Shown here: piece by piece, positions 23,757 to 32,554 of the stretch | How positions within the stretch are numbered: position 1 is the stretch's first letter | How the letters are laid out: each line of letters opens with the position of its first letter | NCBI GenBank assembly: GCA_902786285.1 | Contig: CADABX010000001.1 | Coordinates: forward strand, 1-64,000 | From: Oscillospiraceae bacterium | GTDB taxonomy: Bacteria > Bacillota > Clostridia > Oscillospirales > Acutalibacteraceae | DNA: 64,000 nucleotides | Direction: 5' to 3' | Position numbers and translations under genes: made by a program | The notes under the pieces: generated by a model | The model's database searches: none | The model's input: the letters and a program-made list of their open reading frames with translations, nothing else | Told to the model about the DNA's origin: nothing

Positions 23757-25595
23757 GTGGCAGGAAGAAATAAGGGTGATACCATGAACAAGTGGAGCTT
23801 TTATACCTCGAAAGAGCTCAAGCCCTCGGGCTGGCTCCGGCGTCAACTGACCATTCAGGCGGAAGGACTGAGCAGCAATCTGCATAAGATCTGGCCGGAC
23901 ATCCGCGACAGTGCGTGGATCGGCGGCAACCGCGAGGGCTGGGAACGCGTCCCCTATTGGCTGGACGGCTTTGTGCCGCTCGCCTATCTGCTGGAGCGCG
24001 AAGACCTGATTGCCGACGCAAAGAGATATATCGACGCGATCGTTGCCGCGCAGGAAGATGACGGCTGGATCTGCCCGTGCAAAAAGGAACGGCGGGCAAG
24101 CTATGACACCTGGGCTGTTCAGTTGATTTGCAAAACGCTGAAGGTGTACTACGACTGCTCCGGCGACGAACGGATCCCAAACGTGCTCTACCGGGTGCTG
24201 AAAAATTATTACGAGCTGCTGAAAAGCGGCAAAATCAGACTGTTCGGCTGGGCAAAATACCGCTGGTTTGAAACCTTTATTTCGCTCAATTTCCTGTATG
24301 AAACGTATCGGGAGGACTGGATCAAAGACCTTGCAAGAATCTTGAAAGCGCAGGGCTATGATTACAATAACGCAACCGAAAAATGGAAAATACCGCACCA
24401 TGTATGGCTGCGCAAAACACATATTGTGAATCTTTGCATGATGCTGAAAAGCGAAGCGGTGTCGCACGATCTGCTGGACGAAGAATATACCGATCAGGCG
24501 GAAGCCCTCCGCGAGATCCTCGACCGCTACAACGGCACGGCGTTCGAAGGCTTTACGGGCGACGAGGTGCTGTCCGGTCTGGACCCGACCAGAGGCACCG
24601 AATGCTGTGCGGTCGTGGAGCAGATGTATTCCTATGAGGAACTGTTTGCCCATACCGGCGATCGCAAATGGGCAGAACGTCTGGAAGTGCTCGGCTTCAA
24701 CGCTCTGCCCGCAACGCTCAGCGAGGATATGTGGACGCATCAGTATGTGCAGCAGGTGAATCAGGTTGCCTGTCAGAAAACCATGCTGATGGCGCCGTGG
24801 AGCACAAACGGTCCCTATGCGCACACCTTCGGTCTGGAGCCGAATTTCGGCTGCTGCACGGCGAATTTCAATCAGGGCTGGCCGAAGTTTGCGCTTTCCG
24901 CTTTTCTGCACAAAGGCGACGCCATCCTGAGCGCTGTGATGCTGCCGTCGGTCCTGACCGAAGAAGGAATCACGATCCGGCTCGAAACGGATTATCCGTT
25001 CCGCAATCAGATGCACTATACCATCGAGACGGAAAAAACGTTTCGTTTTCAGATCCGCGTGCCTTCGTTTGCAAAGAACCTTCGTGTCAACGGCGAACAG
25101 GCCGACGCCGGGGATCTCGCGTTTACGATCGGCGCCGGCAAAACAGAAATCGACGTGGCGTTTGAAACGGCGCCGTATCTCAAGAAACGCCCCAACGATC
25201 TGTATGCACTGCAGATGGGCTCCCTGCTTTTTTCTGTGCCGGTTGCCTATGAAACGAAGATGCGCGAATATACGAGACGGGGCGTGGAACGCAAGTTCCC
25301 CTACTGTGATTATCAGCTGATTCCGAAAACGCCCTGGAACTATGCCTTTGCAGGCGACCGGTTTGCGGTCACCTGTCACGAACCGGGAGCGGTTCCGTTT
25401 TCGCAGGCACACCCGCCGGTCACGGTCAAAGCGAATCTGCAGCAGATCGCGTGGGGCCTCAAATTCCCCTACAAAAGCATTGCGCGAAAAACGCCGAAAT
25501 CCCGTGTGCCGATAAACGAAGCGCAGGAAATCGAGCTTTGTCCCTACGGCTGCGCAAGACTGCGCATGACAGAAATGCCGTTTCTTTGCAAATAG
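23757..25595 (+). CDS. Glycoside hydrolase family 127 / DUF1680 protein
   Basis: This 612-residue cytoplasmic enzyme belongs to the GH127 (DUF1680) family, whose studied members are beta-L-arabinofuranosidases using a zinc-bound cysteine. The expected ligands are visible as Glu282-x-Cys284 (GTECC) and Cys366-Cys367 (FGCCTAN), so it should be active. An (alpha/alpha)6 barrel fills about residues 20-380 and a beta-sandwich tail the rest. The GTG at 23757, with GGGAGGT 6 bases before, is preferred; an ATG at 23784 is possible. There is no signal peptide, so it would act on imported arabinosides. It is a single gene with its own promoter and terminator. Confidence 0.88.
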   Translation: MAGRNKGDTMNKWSFYTSKELKPSGWLRRQLTIQAEGLSSNLHKIWPDIRDSAWIGGNREGWERVPYWLDGFVPLAYLLEREDLIADAKRYIDAIVAAQEDDGWICPCKKERRASYDTWAVQLICKTLKVYYDCSGDERIPNVLYRVLKNYYELLKSGKIRLFGWAKYRWFETFISLNFLYETYREDWIKDLARILKAQGYDYNNATEKWKIPHHVWLRKTHIVNLCMMLKSEAVSHDLLDEEYTDQAEALREILDRYNGTAFEGFTGDEVLSGLDPTRGTECCAVVEQMYSYEELFAHTGDRKWAERLEVLGFNALPATLSEDMWTHQYVQQVNQVACQKTMLMAPWSTNGPYAHTFGLEPNFGCCTANFNQGWPKFALSAFLHKGDAILSAVMLPSVLTEEGITIRLETDYPFRNQMHYTIETEKTFRFQIRVPSFAKNLRVNGEQADAGDLAFTIGAGKTEIDVAFETAPYLKKRPNDLYALQMGSLLFSVPVAYETKMREYTRRGVERKFPYCDYQLIPKTPWNYAFAGDRFAVTCHEPGAVPFSQAHPPVTVKANLQQIAWGLKFPYKSIARKTPKSRVPINEAQEIELCPYGCARLRMTEMPFLCK

Positions 25596-25623
25596 TCTTA
25601 TCGCCATGGGGATATGACACAGA

Positions 25624-25648
25624 CAGCCGCGACCTGTAATCGCGGCTG
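25624..25648 (+). terminator. Terminator of the glycosidase gene
   Basis: The 9-bp stem CAGCCGCGA/TCGCGGCTG (25624-25632, 25640-25648) lies 28 bases past the stop and is followed by a loose T-rich stretch. Confidence 0.55.
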
Positions 25649-25895
25649 CTGTTCTGTATTGTTTTGATAGATGATCCGGTTCCCCTGTTCGGAAAACCGC
25701 CTTTGTTTTGATTTCACGCAACATGCAGCATGGAACCGGCAAGGAGGCAAATGTGCGAAGAGGATTACTGCACCCTTTCAGCTTTCTACTTCAGTTTTTA
25801 GATCCCTAATCGTTGTCGTTGTGTTCAACAGTAACAGTAACTTCGTCGGTAGTGATAACCAAATCAAAGGATGAAATAGTTTCATCATCGAGCAA

Positions 25896-25961
25896 ACTTA
25901 GTTTAAAGGAGATATGTACTTAGTTTAAAGGAGATATGTACTTAGTTTAAAGGAGATATGT
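25896..25961 (+). repeat. 22-bp perfect tandem repeat, three copies
   Basis: ACTTAGTTTAAAGGAGATAT plus GT is repeated exactly three times: 25896-25917, 25918-25939 and 25940-25961. Each unit contains AAAGGAG directly before an ATG, so each could bind a ribosome and start a four-codon frame (M-Y-L-V-stop) in the first two copies. The repeat ends 6 bases before the -35 box of the next gene. Confidence 0.9.
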
Positions 25962-25967
25962 AGACTG

Positions 25968-25996
25968 TTGACTTCTTCATTTATTTTTGGTAGAAT
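25968..25996 (+). promoter_or_regulatory. Promoter of the coiled-coil gene
   Basis: TTGACT (25968-25973), 17 bases and TAGAAT (25991-25996) lie 66 bases before the ATG. Confidence 0.75.
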
Positions 25997-26062
25997 ATTA
26001 AGGATAAATTATATTAACAAATACCATAATCACATTTCCCATCGTATTAGGAGAAATAGACA

Positions 26063-27655
26063 ATGAGAATCCAATTGGAAAAATACGGATGCCATATACC
26101 AAAAGAAAGTCGTAACAAAAAGTGGAACCAAGAAAAATACTATCAGACACGCTTTTCCTGCGTGGTTTGTGAGCATTGTGGTGCTGAATTATACTCCGAA
26201 TATTTGATCTTTGACAAAAAAAAGCTTGAGAATGACGAAAAGATTTGCGACAGATACAGCCTTGAGTGGCATAAGCTTTCTGATGAAAAGCGCAAAAAGA
26301 ACGACAGAAAAAAAGAAAGAATATACAAATTCAGCGTTTGGGCAGAGAATGAAGTTCACACTAGGGAAGAACGTGATTTGATTTCAGATTCCAACAAGCT
26401 GATATGTCCTTTGTGCAAAAAGGGCATAGAATCAATAGTATATCGAGACAACGAAGTGTTAAAAGATGCGTTTGATAAACTAAATCATATTATAGAAGAA
26501 AGTGATAAAAAAATCGCCAAGGAAAATGTTGACAGTTTAATTGAAATCTTTGAAAGGGAATCGCATGGTCAATCAGTTCTACAAGAATCTGTGGAAGAAA
26601 TAAAACGCTCTCCCGAAAAGCTAAAGAGGTTTTTAGAAGATCTCATTAATATTGAAATGGGTATTTATACATTATCTTTGCACTTAAAAGATTTATACCC
26701 TTCTTTTTTGCAAGCAAACAGATTAGTATTCCAACAGAAATGCGCTATAGAAAAAAAGTATTCGGATGAAATAAAGGTTATCGAAAACAATATTTCTATT
26801 CTCGAAGATAGAATACTTAAAACTGCGGATCTTTCTGTGGAGGATTTTTCTTTAATAGAACCTGAAAAGCCTGTCCCTCCACAAGAACCGCTTCTTCAAA
26901 AACCTAGTATTTTTAATCGAAAAAGAGTTACTGAAGAGAATGCTCGTTTGATGGATGAGTATGATACAGCAAAAAAGCATTATAATTCGGAATATAAAGA
27001 GTACAAGTTCAAGTGTGCAGCTGTTCAATTGGAGCTTTCGCGACAGAAAAATGAATTAAAAAGCCATCTTTCGAAAGAGATAGAACAAAACAAAGCGCAA
27101 CTTATTGAACTTCAAAGCCAATACAAGGAGAAAGTGTCTAAAGCACTATTAAAGCCTGTGCCAGCTACTGAAGCAAAAGAAGAATGGGGTAAAGAAATCA
27201 ACACTGCCAAAAAAATATTGGAAAAACTGATTGCAGCAAGAAAAACCTTTTATAATTGCAATGTGATTTATCCTTCTTACCAAAATCTTGTTGCGTCTTC
27301 AAGGTTCTATGAATATATTTCGTCTGGACGCTGCTCTTTATTAGAAGGCGCTCATGGTGCCTACAACCTCTATGAGGAAGAAGTTAGAGCTCACCTTATA
27401 ATATGTAAACTGGATGAAATCATTAAAGAACTCAAGGCAATCCGAAGAAATCAATACTATCTTTACTCAGAATTTAAAAAGGCAAATACAACTTTATCGT
27501 CTCTTAATGAAAAAATGGAAAAAGTCAATAATACTCTTAATAGAATCGAAAGTTCCACTGAAAGAATCGAATATAATACTGCAGCTACCGCTCTTTATTC
27601 GCAAGTAAACGCAGAATTAACTAACGCATTAGGTTTTTTGATTGCTTTACATTAA
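26063..27655 (+). CDS. Zinc-ribbon and coiled-coil protein, unknown, AT-rich
   Basis: This 530-residue soluble protein is not linked to a known function. Residues 33-45 (CVVCEHCGAE) and about 112-117 (CPLCKKG) supply two Cys pairs for a zinc ribbon interrupted by a Lys-rich insert. Residues about 120-370 are long charged helices, likely coiled coil, with a Pro-rich hinge near 275-292. Residues about 395-445 contain FYNCNVIYPSYQNLVA and SGRCSLLEGAHGAYNLYEEE, a motif I recall from hypothetical proteins of other Firmicutes. The last 80 residues are again coiled coil. There is no signal or membrane segment. AGGAG precedes the ATG by 9 bases. Base and codon use is much more AT-rich than the neighbours, implying horizontal transfer. 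Confidence 0.75.
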   Translation: MRIQLEKYGCHIPKESRNKKWNQEKYYQTRFSCVVCEHCGAELYSEYLIFDKKKLENDEKICDRYSLEWHKLSDEKRKKNDRKKERIYKFSVWAENEVHTREERDLISDSNKLICPLCKKGIESIVYRDNEVLKDAFDKLNHIIEESDKKIAKENVDSLIEIFERESHGQSVLQESVEEIKRSPEKLKRFLEDLINIEMGIYTLSLHLKDLYPSFLQANRLVFQQKCAIEKKYSDEIKVIENNISILEDRILKTADLSVEDFSLIEPEKPVPPQEPLLQKPSIFNRKRVTEENARLMDEYDTAKKHYNSEYKEYKFKCAAVQLELSRQKNELKSHLSKEIEQNKAQLIELQSQYKEKVSKALLKPVPATEAKEEWGKEINTAKKILEKLIAARKTFYNCNVIYPSYQNLVASSRFYEYISSGRCSLLEGAHGAYNLYEEEVRAHLIICKLDEIIKELKAIRRNQYYLYSEFKKANTTLSSLNEKMEKVNNTLNRIESSTERIEYNTAATALYSQVNAELTNALGFLIALH

Positions 27656-27708
27656 GAGATTCTTCCTGTTGTTCACAATGAGAACGTGAACTTTTCTCAC
27701 GTAAAAAA

Positions 27709-27732
27709 CTCCGCCGGATTTCTCCGACGGAG
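27709..27732. terminator. Bidirectional terminator
   Basis: The stem CTCCGCCGGA (27709-27718) and TCCGACGGAG (27723-27732) has T-runs on both strands (27733 onward, and below 27709 on the minus strand). It ends the ppdK gene and the converging coiled-coil gene. Confidence 0.85.
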
Positions 27733-27750
27733 CATTTTTTTGCTTGGATG

Positions 27751-30381
27751 TTACGCGTTGTCGCTGATCGCAGCCTGCGCCGCAGCAAGGCGGGCGATGG
27801 GCACGCGGAACGGCGAGCAGGAAACATAGTCGAGGCCGATCTTGTGGCAGAATTCCACAGATGTCGGGTCGCCGCCGTGTTCACCGCAGATGCCGCAGTG
27901 CATGGTCGGACGGACGCTCTTACCGAGCTCGACAGCCATCTTCATCAGCTTGCCGACGCCGACCTGGTCGAGCTTCGCGAACGGATCGTTTTCGAAGATC
28001 TTGGCGTCATAGTAAGCGTCAAGGAACTTGCCTGCGTCGTCACGGCTGAAGCCGTAGGTCATCTGAGTCAAATCGTTGGTGCCGAAGCAGAAGAATTCAG
28101 CGTCCTTCGCGATCTCGTCAGCCGTCAGGGCCGCGCGCGGGATCTCGATCATCGTGCCGACTTCATACTTCAGGTCGGAACCGGCAGCAGCGATTTCAGC
28201 GTCTGCGGTTTCCACAACGAACTTCTTGACATACTTGAGTTCCTTCGAGTCGCCCACGAGCGGAATCATGATTTCGGGAACGATGTTCCAGTCCGGATGC
28301 GCCTTCTTGACGTTGATGGCGGCGCGGATGACAGCGCTGGTCTGCATCTTCGCGATTTCCGGATAGGTGACAGCCAGACGGCAGCCGCGGTGACCCATCA
28401 TCGGGTTGAATTCGTGCAGACCCTGGATAATACCCTTGATGGTCTCCACGCTCTTGCCCTGGGCAGCCGCAAGGGCAGCGATGTCGGCTTCTTCGGTGGG
28501 AACAAACTCATGCAGCGGCGGATCCAGGAAGCGGATCGTGACCGGGCAGCCTTCCAGCGCTTCATACAGCGCTTCGAAGTCAGCCTGCTGCATCGGCAGG
28601 ATCTTGGCAAGCGCAGCTTCGCGCTCTTCCACGGTGTCGGAGCAGATCATCTCACGGAACGCAGCGATACGATCCGGCTCGAAGAACATGTGCTCGGTAC
28701 GGCAAAGGCCGATGCCTTCTGCGCCAAGCTCGCGGGCTTTTTTCGCATCTGCCGGGGTGTCGGCGTTGGTGCGGACCTTGAGCTTTCTGTACTTGTCGGC
28801 CCAGCCCATGACGCGGCCAAATTCGCCGGCGATCTGGGCGTCCACGGTCGGGATCGCACCGTCATAGATATTGCCGGTGGAGCCGTCGATGGAGATGACG
28901 TCGCCTTCGTGGAAGGTCTTGCCGCCGAGGGTAAACTTCTTGTTTTCTTCATCCATCACGATGTCGGAGCAGCCCGAAACGCAGCAGGTACCCATACCGC
29001 GGGCAACAACGGCTGCGTGGGAGGTCATACCGCCGCGGACGGTCAGGATACCCTGAGACGCCTTCATGCCGGTGATGTCTTCCGGAGAAGTTTCGAGACG
29101 GACAAGGATGACTTTCTTGCCTTCCGCATGCCATTTTTCGGCATCGTCAGCGGTGAACACGATCTGGCCGCAGGCAGCGCCCGGAGAAGCGCCGAGGCCC
29201 TTGCCCATCGGTGTGGCAGCCTTGAGGGCTTTCGCGTCAAACTGCGGGTGCAGCAGCGTGTCGAGGTTGCGCGGGTCGATCATCAGAACGGCTTCCTGCT
29301 CGGTGCGCATGCCTTCGTCAACGAGGTCGCAGGCGATCTTGAGCGCAGCCTTCGCGGTACGCTTGCCGTTTCTGGTCTGGAGCATGAACAGTTCGCCGTG
29401 TTCCACGGTGAATTCCATGTCCTGCATATCTCTGTAGTGGTTTTCAAGAATGGAGCAGACTTCCTTGAACTTCTTGAAAGCGGCGGGGAACTTCTGTTCC
29501 ATTTCGGAAATGTGCATCGGGGTACGCACGCCGGCGACCACGTCTTCGCCCTGCGCGTTGGTCAAAAATTCACCGAACAGGCCCTTGTTGCCGGTGGCGG
29601 GGTCACGGGTAAACGCAACGCCGGTACCGCAGTCGTCGCCCATGTTGCCGAACGCCATCGCCTGCACGTTGACAGCGGTGCCCCAGGAATACGGGATGTC
29701 GTTGTCACGGCGATACACGTTTGCGCGCGGGTTGTCCCAGGAACGGAACACGGCCTTGATGGCTTCGAAGAGCTGTTCCTTCGGATCGTCCGGGAAATCT
29801 TTGCCGAGCTGCTTTTTGTATTCAGCCTTGAACTGGCCGGCAAGGGTCTTGAGGTCGTCAGCGGTGAGCTCAACGTCCTGCTTCACACCCTTTTCTTCCT
29901 TCATCTTGTCGATGAGCTGTTCAAAGTATTTCTTGCCGACTTCCATAACGACGTCGGAGAACATCTGGATGAAACGGCGATAGCAGTCCCAAGCCCAGCG
30001 GGGATTGTTGGATTTTTCAGCGATCACGTTGACCACGCGTTCGTTGAGGCCGAGGTTGAGGATCGTGTCCATCATACCGGGCATGGACGCGCGGGCGCCC
30101 GAACGCACGGAAACGAGCAGCGGGTTTTCTTCGTCGCCGAATTTTTTGCCGGTGATTTCTTCCAGCTTCGGGATCGTCGCCATGATTTCAGCCTGAATGT
30201 CGTCATTGATGCGACGGCCGTCTTCATAGTACTGGGTGCAGGCTTCGGTCGTGATGGTGAAGCCCTGGGGAACAGGAAGACCGAGGTTCGTCATCTCAGC
30301 AAGGTTTGCGCCTTTGCCGCCGAGGAGTTCTCTCATGTCAGCATTTCCCTCTTTGAACAAATAAACAAATTTTTTGCCCAT
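27751..30381 (-). CDS. ppdK: Pyruvate, phosphate dikinase
   Basis: This 876-residue enzyme interconverts pyruvate, ATP and phosphate with PEP, AMP and pyrophosphate, a central glycolytic or gluconeogenic step in clostridia. The nucleotide-grasp domain begins GKKFVYLFKEG and LLGGKGANLAEM. The phosphohistidine loop GGMTSHAAVVARGMG is near residue 450. The C-terminal PEP barrel has LCRTEHMF near 557 and CGICGEHGGDP near 830 with the active Cys. The length matches the family. I start at ATG 30381, with GGAGGA 9 bases before it; the first ATG, nine bases upstream, is too close. It is a single gene with its own promoter and a strong terminator. Confidence 0.96.
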   Translation of the reverse strand: MGKKFVYLFKEGNADMRELLGGKGANLAEMTNLGLPVPQGFTITTEACTQYYEDGRRINDDIQAEIMATIPKLEEITGKKFGDEENPLLVSVRSGARASMPGMMDTILNLGLNERVVNVIAEKSNNPRWAWDCYRRFIQMFSDVVMEVGKKYFEQLIDKMKEEKGVKQDVELTADDLKTLAGQFKAEYKKQLGKDFPDDPKEQLFEAIKAVFRSWDNPRANVYRRDNDIPYSWGTAVNVQAMAFGNMGDDCGTGVAFTRDPATGNKGLFGEFLTNAQGEDVVAGVRTPMHISEMEQKFPAAFKKFKEVCSILENHYRDMQDMEFTVEHGELFMLQTRNGKRTAKAALKIACDLVDEGMRTEQEAVLMIDPRNLDTLLHPQFDAKALKAATPMGKGLGASPGAACGQIVFTADDAEKWHAEGKKVILVRLETSPEDITGMKASQGILTVRGGMTSHAAVVARGMGTCCVSGCSDIVMDEENKKFTLGGKTFHEGDVISIDGSTGNIYDGAIPTVDAQIAGEFGRVMGWADKYRKLKVRTNADTPADAKKARELGAEGIGLCRTEHMFFEPDRIAAFREMICSDTVEEREAALAKILPMQQADFEALYEALEGCPVTIRFLDPPLHEFVPTEEADIAALAAAQGKSVETIKGIIQGLHEFNPMMGHRGCRLAVTYPEIAKMQTSAVIRAAINVKKAHPDWNIVPEIMIPLVGDSKELKYVKKFVVETADAEIAAAGSDLKYEVGTMIEIPRAALTADEIAKDAEFFCFGTNDLTQMTYGFSRDDAGKFLDAYYDAKIFENDPFAKLDQVGVGKLMKMAVELGKSVRPTMHCGICGEHGGDPTSVEFCHKIGLDYVSCSPFRVPIARLAAAQAAISDNA

Positions 30382-30735
30382 CGGAATCATTCCTCCAAAA
30401 AAATATTTGCATTCTCAACACAGGCATACGAGGGCACACCTGCATTCATTTGATTTTAACAAATTTGGCCCTTTTTGTCCATTGTTTTTTTTAATATAGA
30501 TTCGCAGATTATTCCCGTTTTTTTGTAAATTTTCACAGAAGCCGCGGCCGCGGCAAAAAATTTGTCTGCTTTTTCGGATTTCTTTTTAATTTTGGTGGAA
30601 ATTTACGCAAGGTTGTGCTATGATTAAGTGAATAGTCTGCAAAGTTCTATTTTAAAGTAAAATAAAAGAACTATTATTATAATACAACATTAGCATTTAT
30701 ATGCTGAAAAATGCAACGATCCGGAGGATCCCGTT
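30382..30735. other. AT-rich divergent intergenic region
   Basis: This carries the ppdK promoter on the minus strand (30453-30481), a perfect 14-bp palindrome at 30541-30554 (GCCGCGGCCGCGGC), a TATGAT at 30619-30624 and a TATAAT at 30678-30683 on the plus strand without good -35 boxes. An imperfect inverted repeat lies around 30643-30676 (AGTTCT...AGAACT). These could regulate the lipoprotein/uxuA unit. No gene is seen. Confidence 0.5.
30453..30481 (-). promoter_or_regulatory. Candidate promoter of ppdK
   Basis: On the minus strand TGGACA (30476-30481), 17 bases and TAAAAT (30453-30458) lie about 72 bases before the ATG. Confidence 0.5.
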
Positions 30736-31368
30736 ATGAAACGAATCATCGCTTTGAGCCTTTGTCTGCTCACAGTCTGCCTGCTTGCCGCATGCGGAAA
30801 AACCGACGAACCTGCCGCGGAGCCCGATTTTGTGGAAGCCGCCGTTACCAACCCGGCCTATACCGCACCGCAGGAGGTCACCTATCCGTCCGGCAGCATT
30901 ACGATCAAGGTGCCGCTGGCGTTTTTAAGCAAGGAGGAAAAAGAGAATCTGCCCGCCTATGCCGATAACCACGGCTTTTATTCCGCCGAGATCAACGAGG
31001 ATAAGGGCATTGCAACGCTTGTGATGAGCGAGCTGAGCCACAAGCTGCTGCTGACCACGGTCGGTCTGGATGTGATCGAAGACCTCTACGGCTTTCTGGA
31101 CGACGGCTCGTTCCCCTATTTCAAGGGCATTGAGACCTATGACAGCACAAACTTTTCCGAGCTTGTCATTCTCGTGGACGGCAACGCCTATATGATGGAT
31201 CAAAACGCCGATCTGCTGCCGTATACACTGGCGCAGACCTGCATGATCTATCAGGGCTATACCACCGAAACAAAGTATCAGTGCCGTGTGCTGGTTAAGG
31301 ACGAAGCAACCGGCAGCGCGGTCAAAGACGAAACCTATAAACAAACCATCAAAGACCTCAACAGCTAA
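30736..31368 (+). CDS. Lipoprotein of unknown function
   Basis: This 210-residue predicted lipoprotein has the leader MKRIIALSLCLLTVCLLAAC with a perfect lipobox (LAAC, Cys at residue 20), an acidic tether, then a single beta-rich domain (PSGSITIKVPLAFLSKEEKENL near residues 50-72) of a kind common in clostridial lipoproteins. No family is named. TCCGGAGGATC precedes the ATG. It stands 13 bases before uxuA and may share its transcript, but a role in hexuronate use is only positional. Confidence 0.8.
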   Translation: MKRIIALSLCLLTVCLLAACGKTDEPAAEPDFVEAAVTNPAYTAPQEVTYPSGSITIKVPLAFLSKEEKENLPAYADNHGFYSAEINEDKGIATLVMSELSHKLLLTTVGLDVIEDLYGFLDDGSFPYFKGIETYDSTNFSELVILVDGNAYMMDQNADLLPYTLAQTCMIYQGYTTETKYQCRVLVKDEATGSAVKDETYKQTIKDLNS

Positions 31369-31381
31369 AAGGAGAATCGCT

Positions 31382-32446
31382 ATGCAAATGACGTTCCGCT
31401 GGTTCGGCGACGAAAAAGACACCGTGTCGCTCGAACAGATCCGCCAGATTCCCGGCGTTGTCGGCGTTGTGCCGGCGCTGCACGCCCTGCCCTGCGGCGA
31501 GCCCTGGCCGCTCGACATGATCCTCGACATGAAACGCGAGATCGAAGACGCAGGCCTCACCATGGAATGCATCGAATCGGTCAACGTTCACGAGGACATC
31601 AAGCTCGGGCTGCCCACGCGCGACAAATACATCGAGAACTACATCACCTCCATCCGCAACCTCGCAACGGCCGGTGTGAAGGTGATCTGCTATAATTTCA
31701 TGCCGGTGTTCGACTGGACGCGCACCGACCTTGCCATGGATATGGGCAACGGCGCAACCTGTCTGTCGTATAACGGCAAACAGATCGAAGGCAAGAGCCC
31801 CGAGGATATGTTCCGCGAGATCGACGACAACTCCAACGGCTACGCCATGCCCGGCTGGGAAACCGAGCGTATGGGCGAGATCAAGGAGCTGTTTGAAAAA
31901 TACAAGGGCATCACAGACGAGGATCTGTGGACAAATCTGCAATATTTTCTTGAAAAGATCATCCCGGTGTGCGAGGCATGCGACGTCAGAATGGCGATCC
32001 ATCCGGACGATCCCCCATGGGATATTTTCGGTCTGCCGCGTATCATCCGCGATCTGCCGTCGCTCAAGCGCTTCCTCAAGCTGGTGGACAGCCCGTATAA
32101 CGGCCTGACCTTCTGCACGGGTTCGCTCGGCGCCAATTTGCAAAACGATCTGCCGGCCATGATCCGCGAAGTCGGCGACCGCATCTATTTTGCGCATCTG
32201 CGCAATATCAAGGTCACGGGCAACCACTTCCACGAAACGAGCCATCTGTCCGCGGACGGCTCGCTCGACCTTTACGAGATTGTCAAAGCGCTGCAGGACG
32301 TCGGCTTTGACGGCTATATCCGGCCCGACCACGGCCGCATGATCTGGGGCGAAACGGCAAGACCCGGCTACGGCCTTTACGACCGCGCGCTCGGCGCCGC
32401 CTATCTCAACGGACTGTGGGAAGCGTGCAAGAAAAGCAGAGCATGA
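31382..32446 (+). CDS. uxuA: Mannonate dehydratase
   Basis: This 354-residue enzyme converts D-mannonate to 2-keto-3-deoxygluconate in glucuronate breakdown. Features include the start MQMTFRWFG with DTVSLEQIRQIPGV, CIESVNVHEDIKLG near residue 62, the YNFMPVFDWTRTDL stretch near 103-116, HPDDPP near 204-209 and HLRN near 275 with IRPDHGRM near 320, which bind the metal and substrate. The ATG at 31382 has AAGGAG 7-8 bases upstream. No uxaC, uxuB or kdgK lies in the window. The later iolC-like kinase and class II aldolase could handle a related keto-deoxy acid, but this is inference. Confidence 0.93.
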   Translation: MQMTFRWFGDEKDTVSLEQIRQIPGVVGVVPALHALPCGEPWPLDMILDMKREIEDAGLTMECIESVNVHEDIKLGLPTRDKYIENYITSIRNLATAGVKVICYNFMPVFDWTRTDLAMDMGNGATCLSYNGKQIEGKSPEDMFREIDDNSNGYAMPGWETERMGEIKELFEKYKGITDEDLWTNLQYFLEKIIPVCEACDVRMAIHPDDPPWDIFGLPRIIRDLPSLKRFLKLVDSPYNGLTFCTGSLGANLQNDLPAMIREVGDRIYFAHLRNIKVTGNHFHETSHLSADGSLDLYEIVKALQDVGFDGYIRPDHGRMIWGETARPGYGLYDRALGAAYLNGLWEACKKSRA

Positions 32447-32554
32447 CCATTGAAAATTGAAAAATGAACGCGCATTTTTCATGGACTCTTTTCGGCGCTG
32501 CGCAACGTGCGGCGCCATGCAAATCCGAACGAAACACGACGAAGGAGTGTTCCC

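Larger units (their letters stand above)
25596..26062. other. Intergenic region with remnant, tandem repeat and promoter
   Basis: After the glycosidase terminator the sequence becomes AT-rich. A 16-codon frame with AAGGAGG starts at 25751 and is too short to trust. On the minus strand 25806-25920 is open and ends in a plausible protein tail (TTDEVTVTVEHNDND, stop at 25806) without a start, which may be a decayed gene end. The tandem repeat (25896-25961) and the promoter of the coiled-coil gene follow. Confidence 0.5.

Noticed and set aside
23691..25742. A 683-codon minus-strand frame opposite the GH127 gene
   Set aside because: The plus strand carries an intact glycosidase with promoter, ribosome site and catalytic residues; the minus frame has none.
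25751..25801. 16-residue peptide with AAGGAGG upstream
   Set aside because: The spacing to the ATG is only 3 bases, the frame is very short and no promoter or terminator fits.
25896..25961. Possible CRISPR array
   Set aside because: The three 22-bp copies are directly adjacent with no spacers and there are no cas genes in the window.
27748..30453. A 901-codon plus-strand frame opposite ppdK
   Set aside because: It mirrors a fully recognised enzyme and is a codon-bias artefact. Similar long antisense frames occur opposite recG, putP, the ABC exporter and the glycosidase.
30541..30554. GCCGCGGCCGCGGC palindrome as an operator
   Set aside because: A low-complexity GC palindrome of 14 bases in a GC-rich genome is weak evidence and it is far from the likely start sites.
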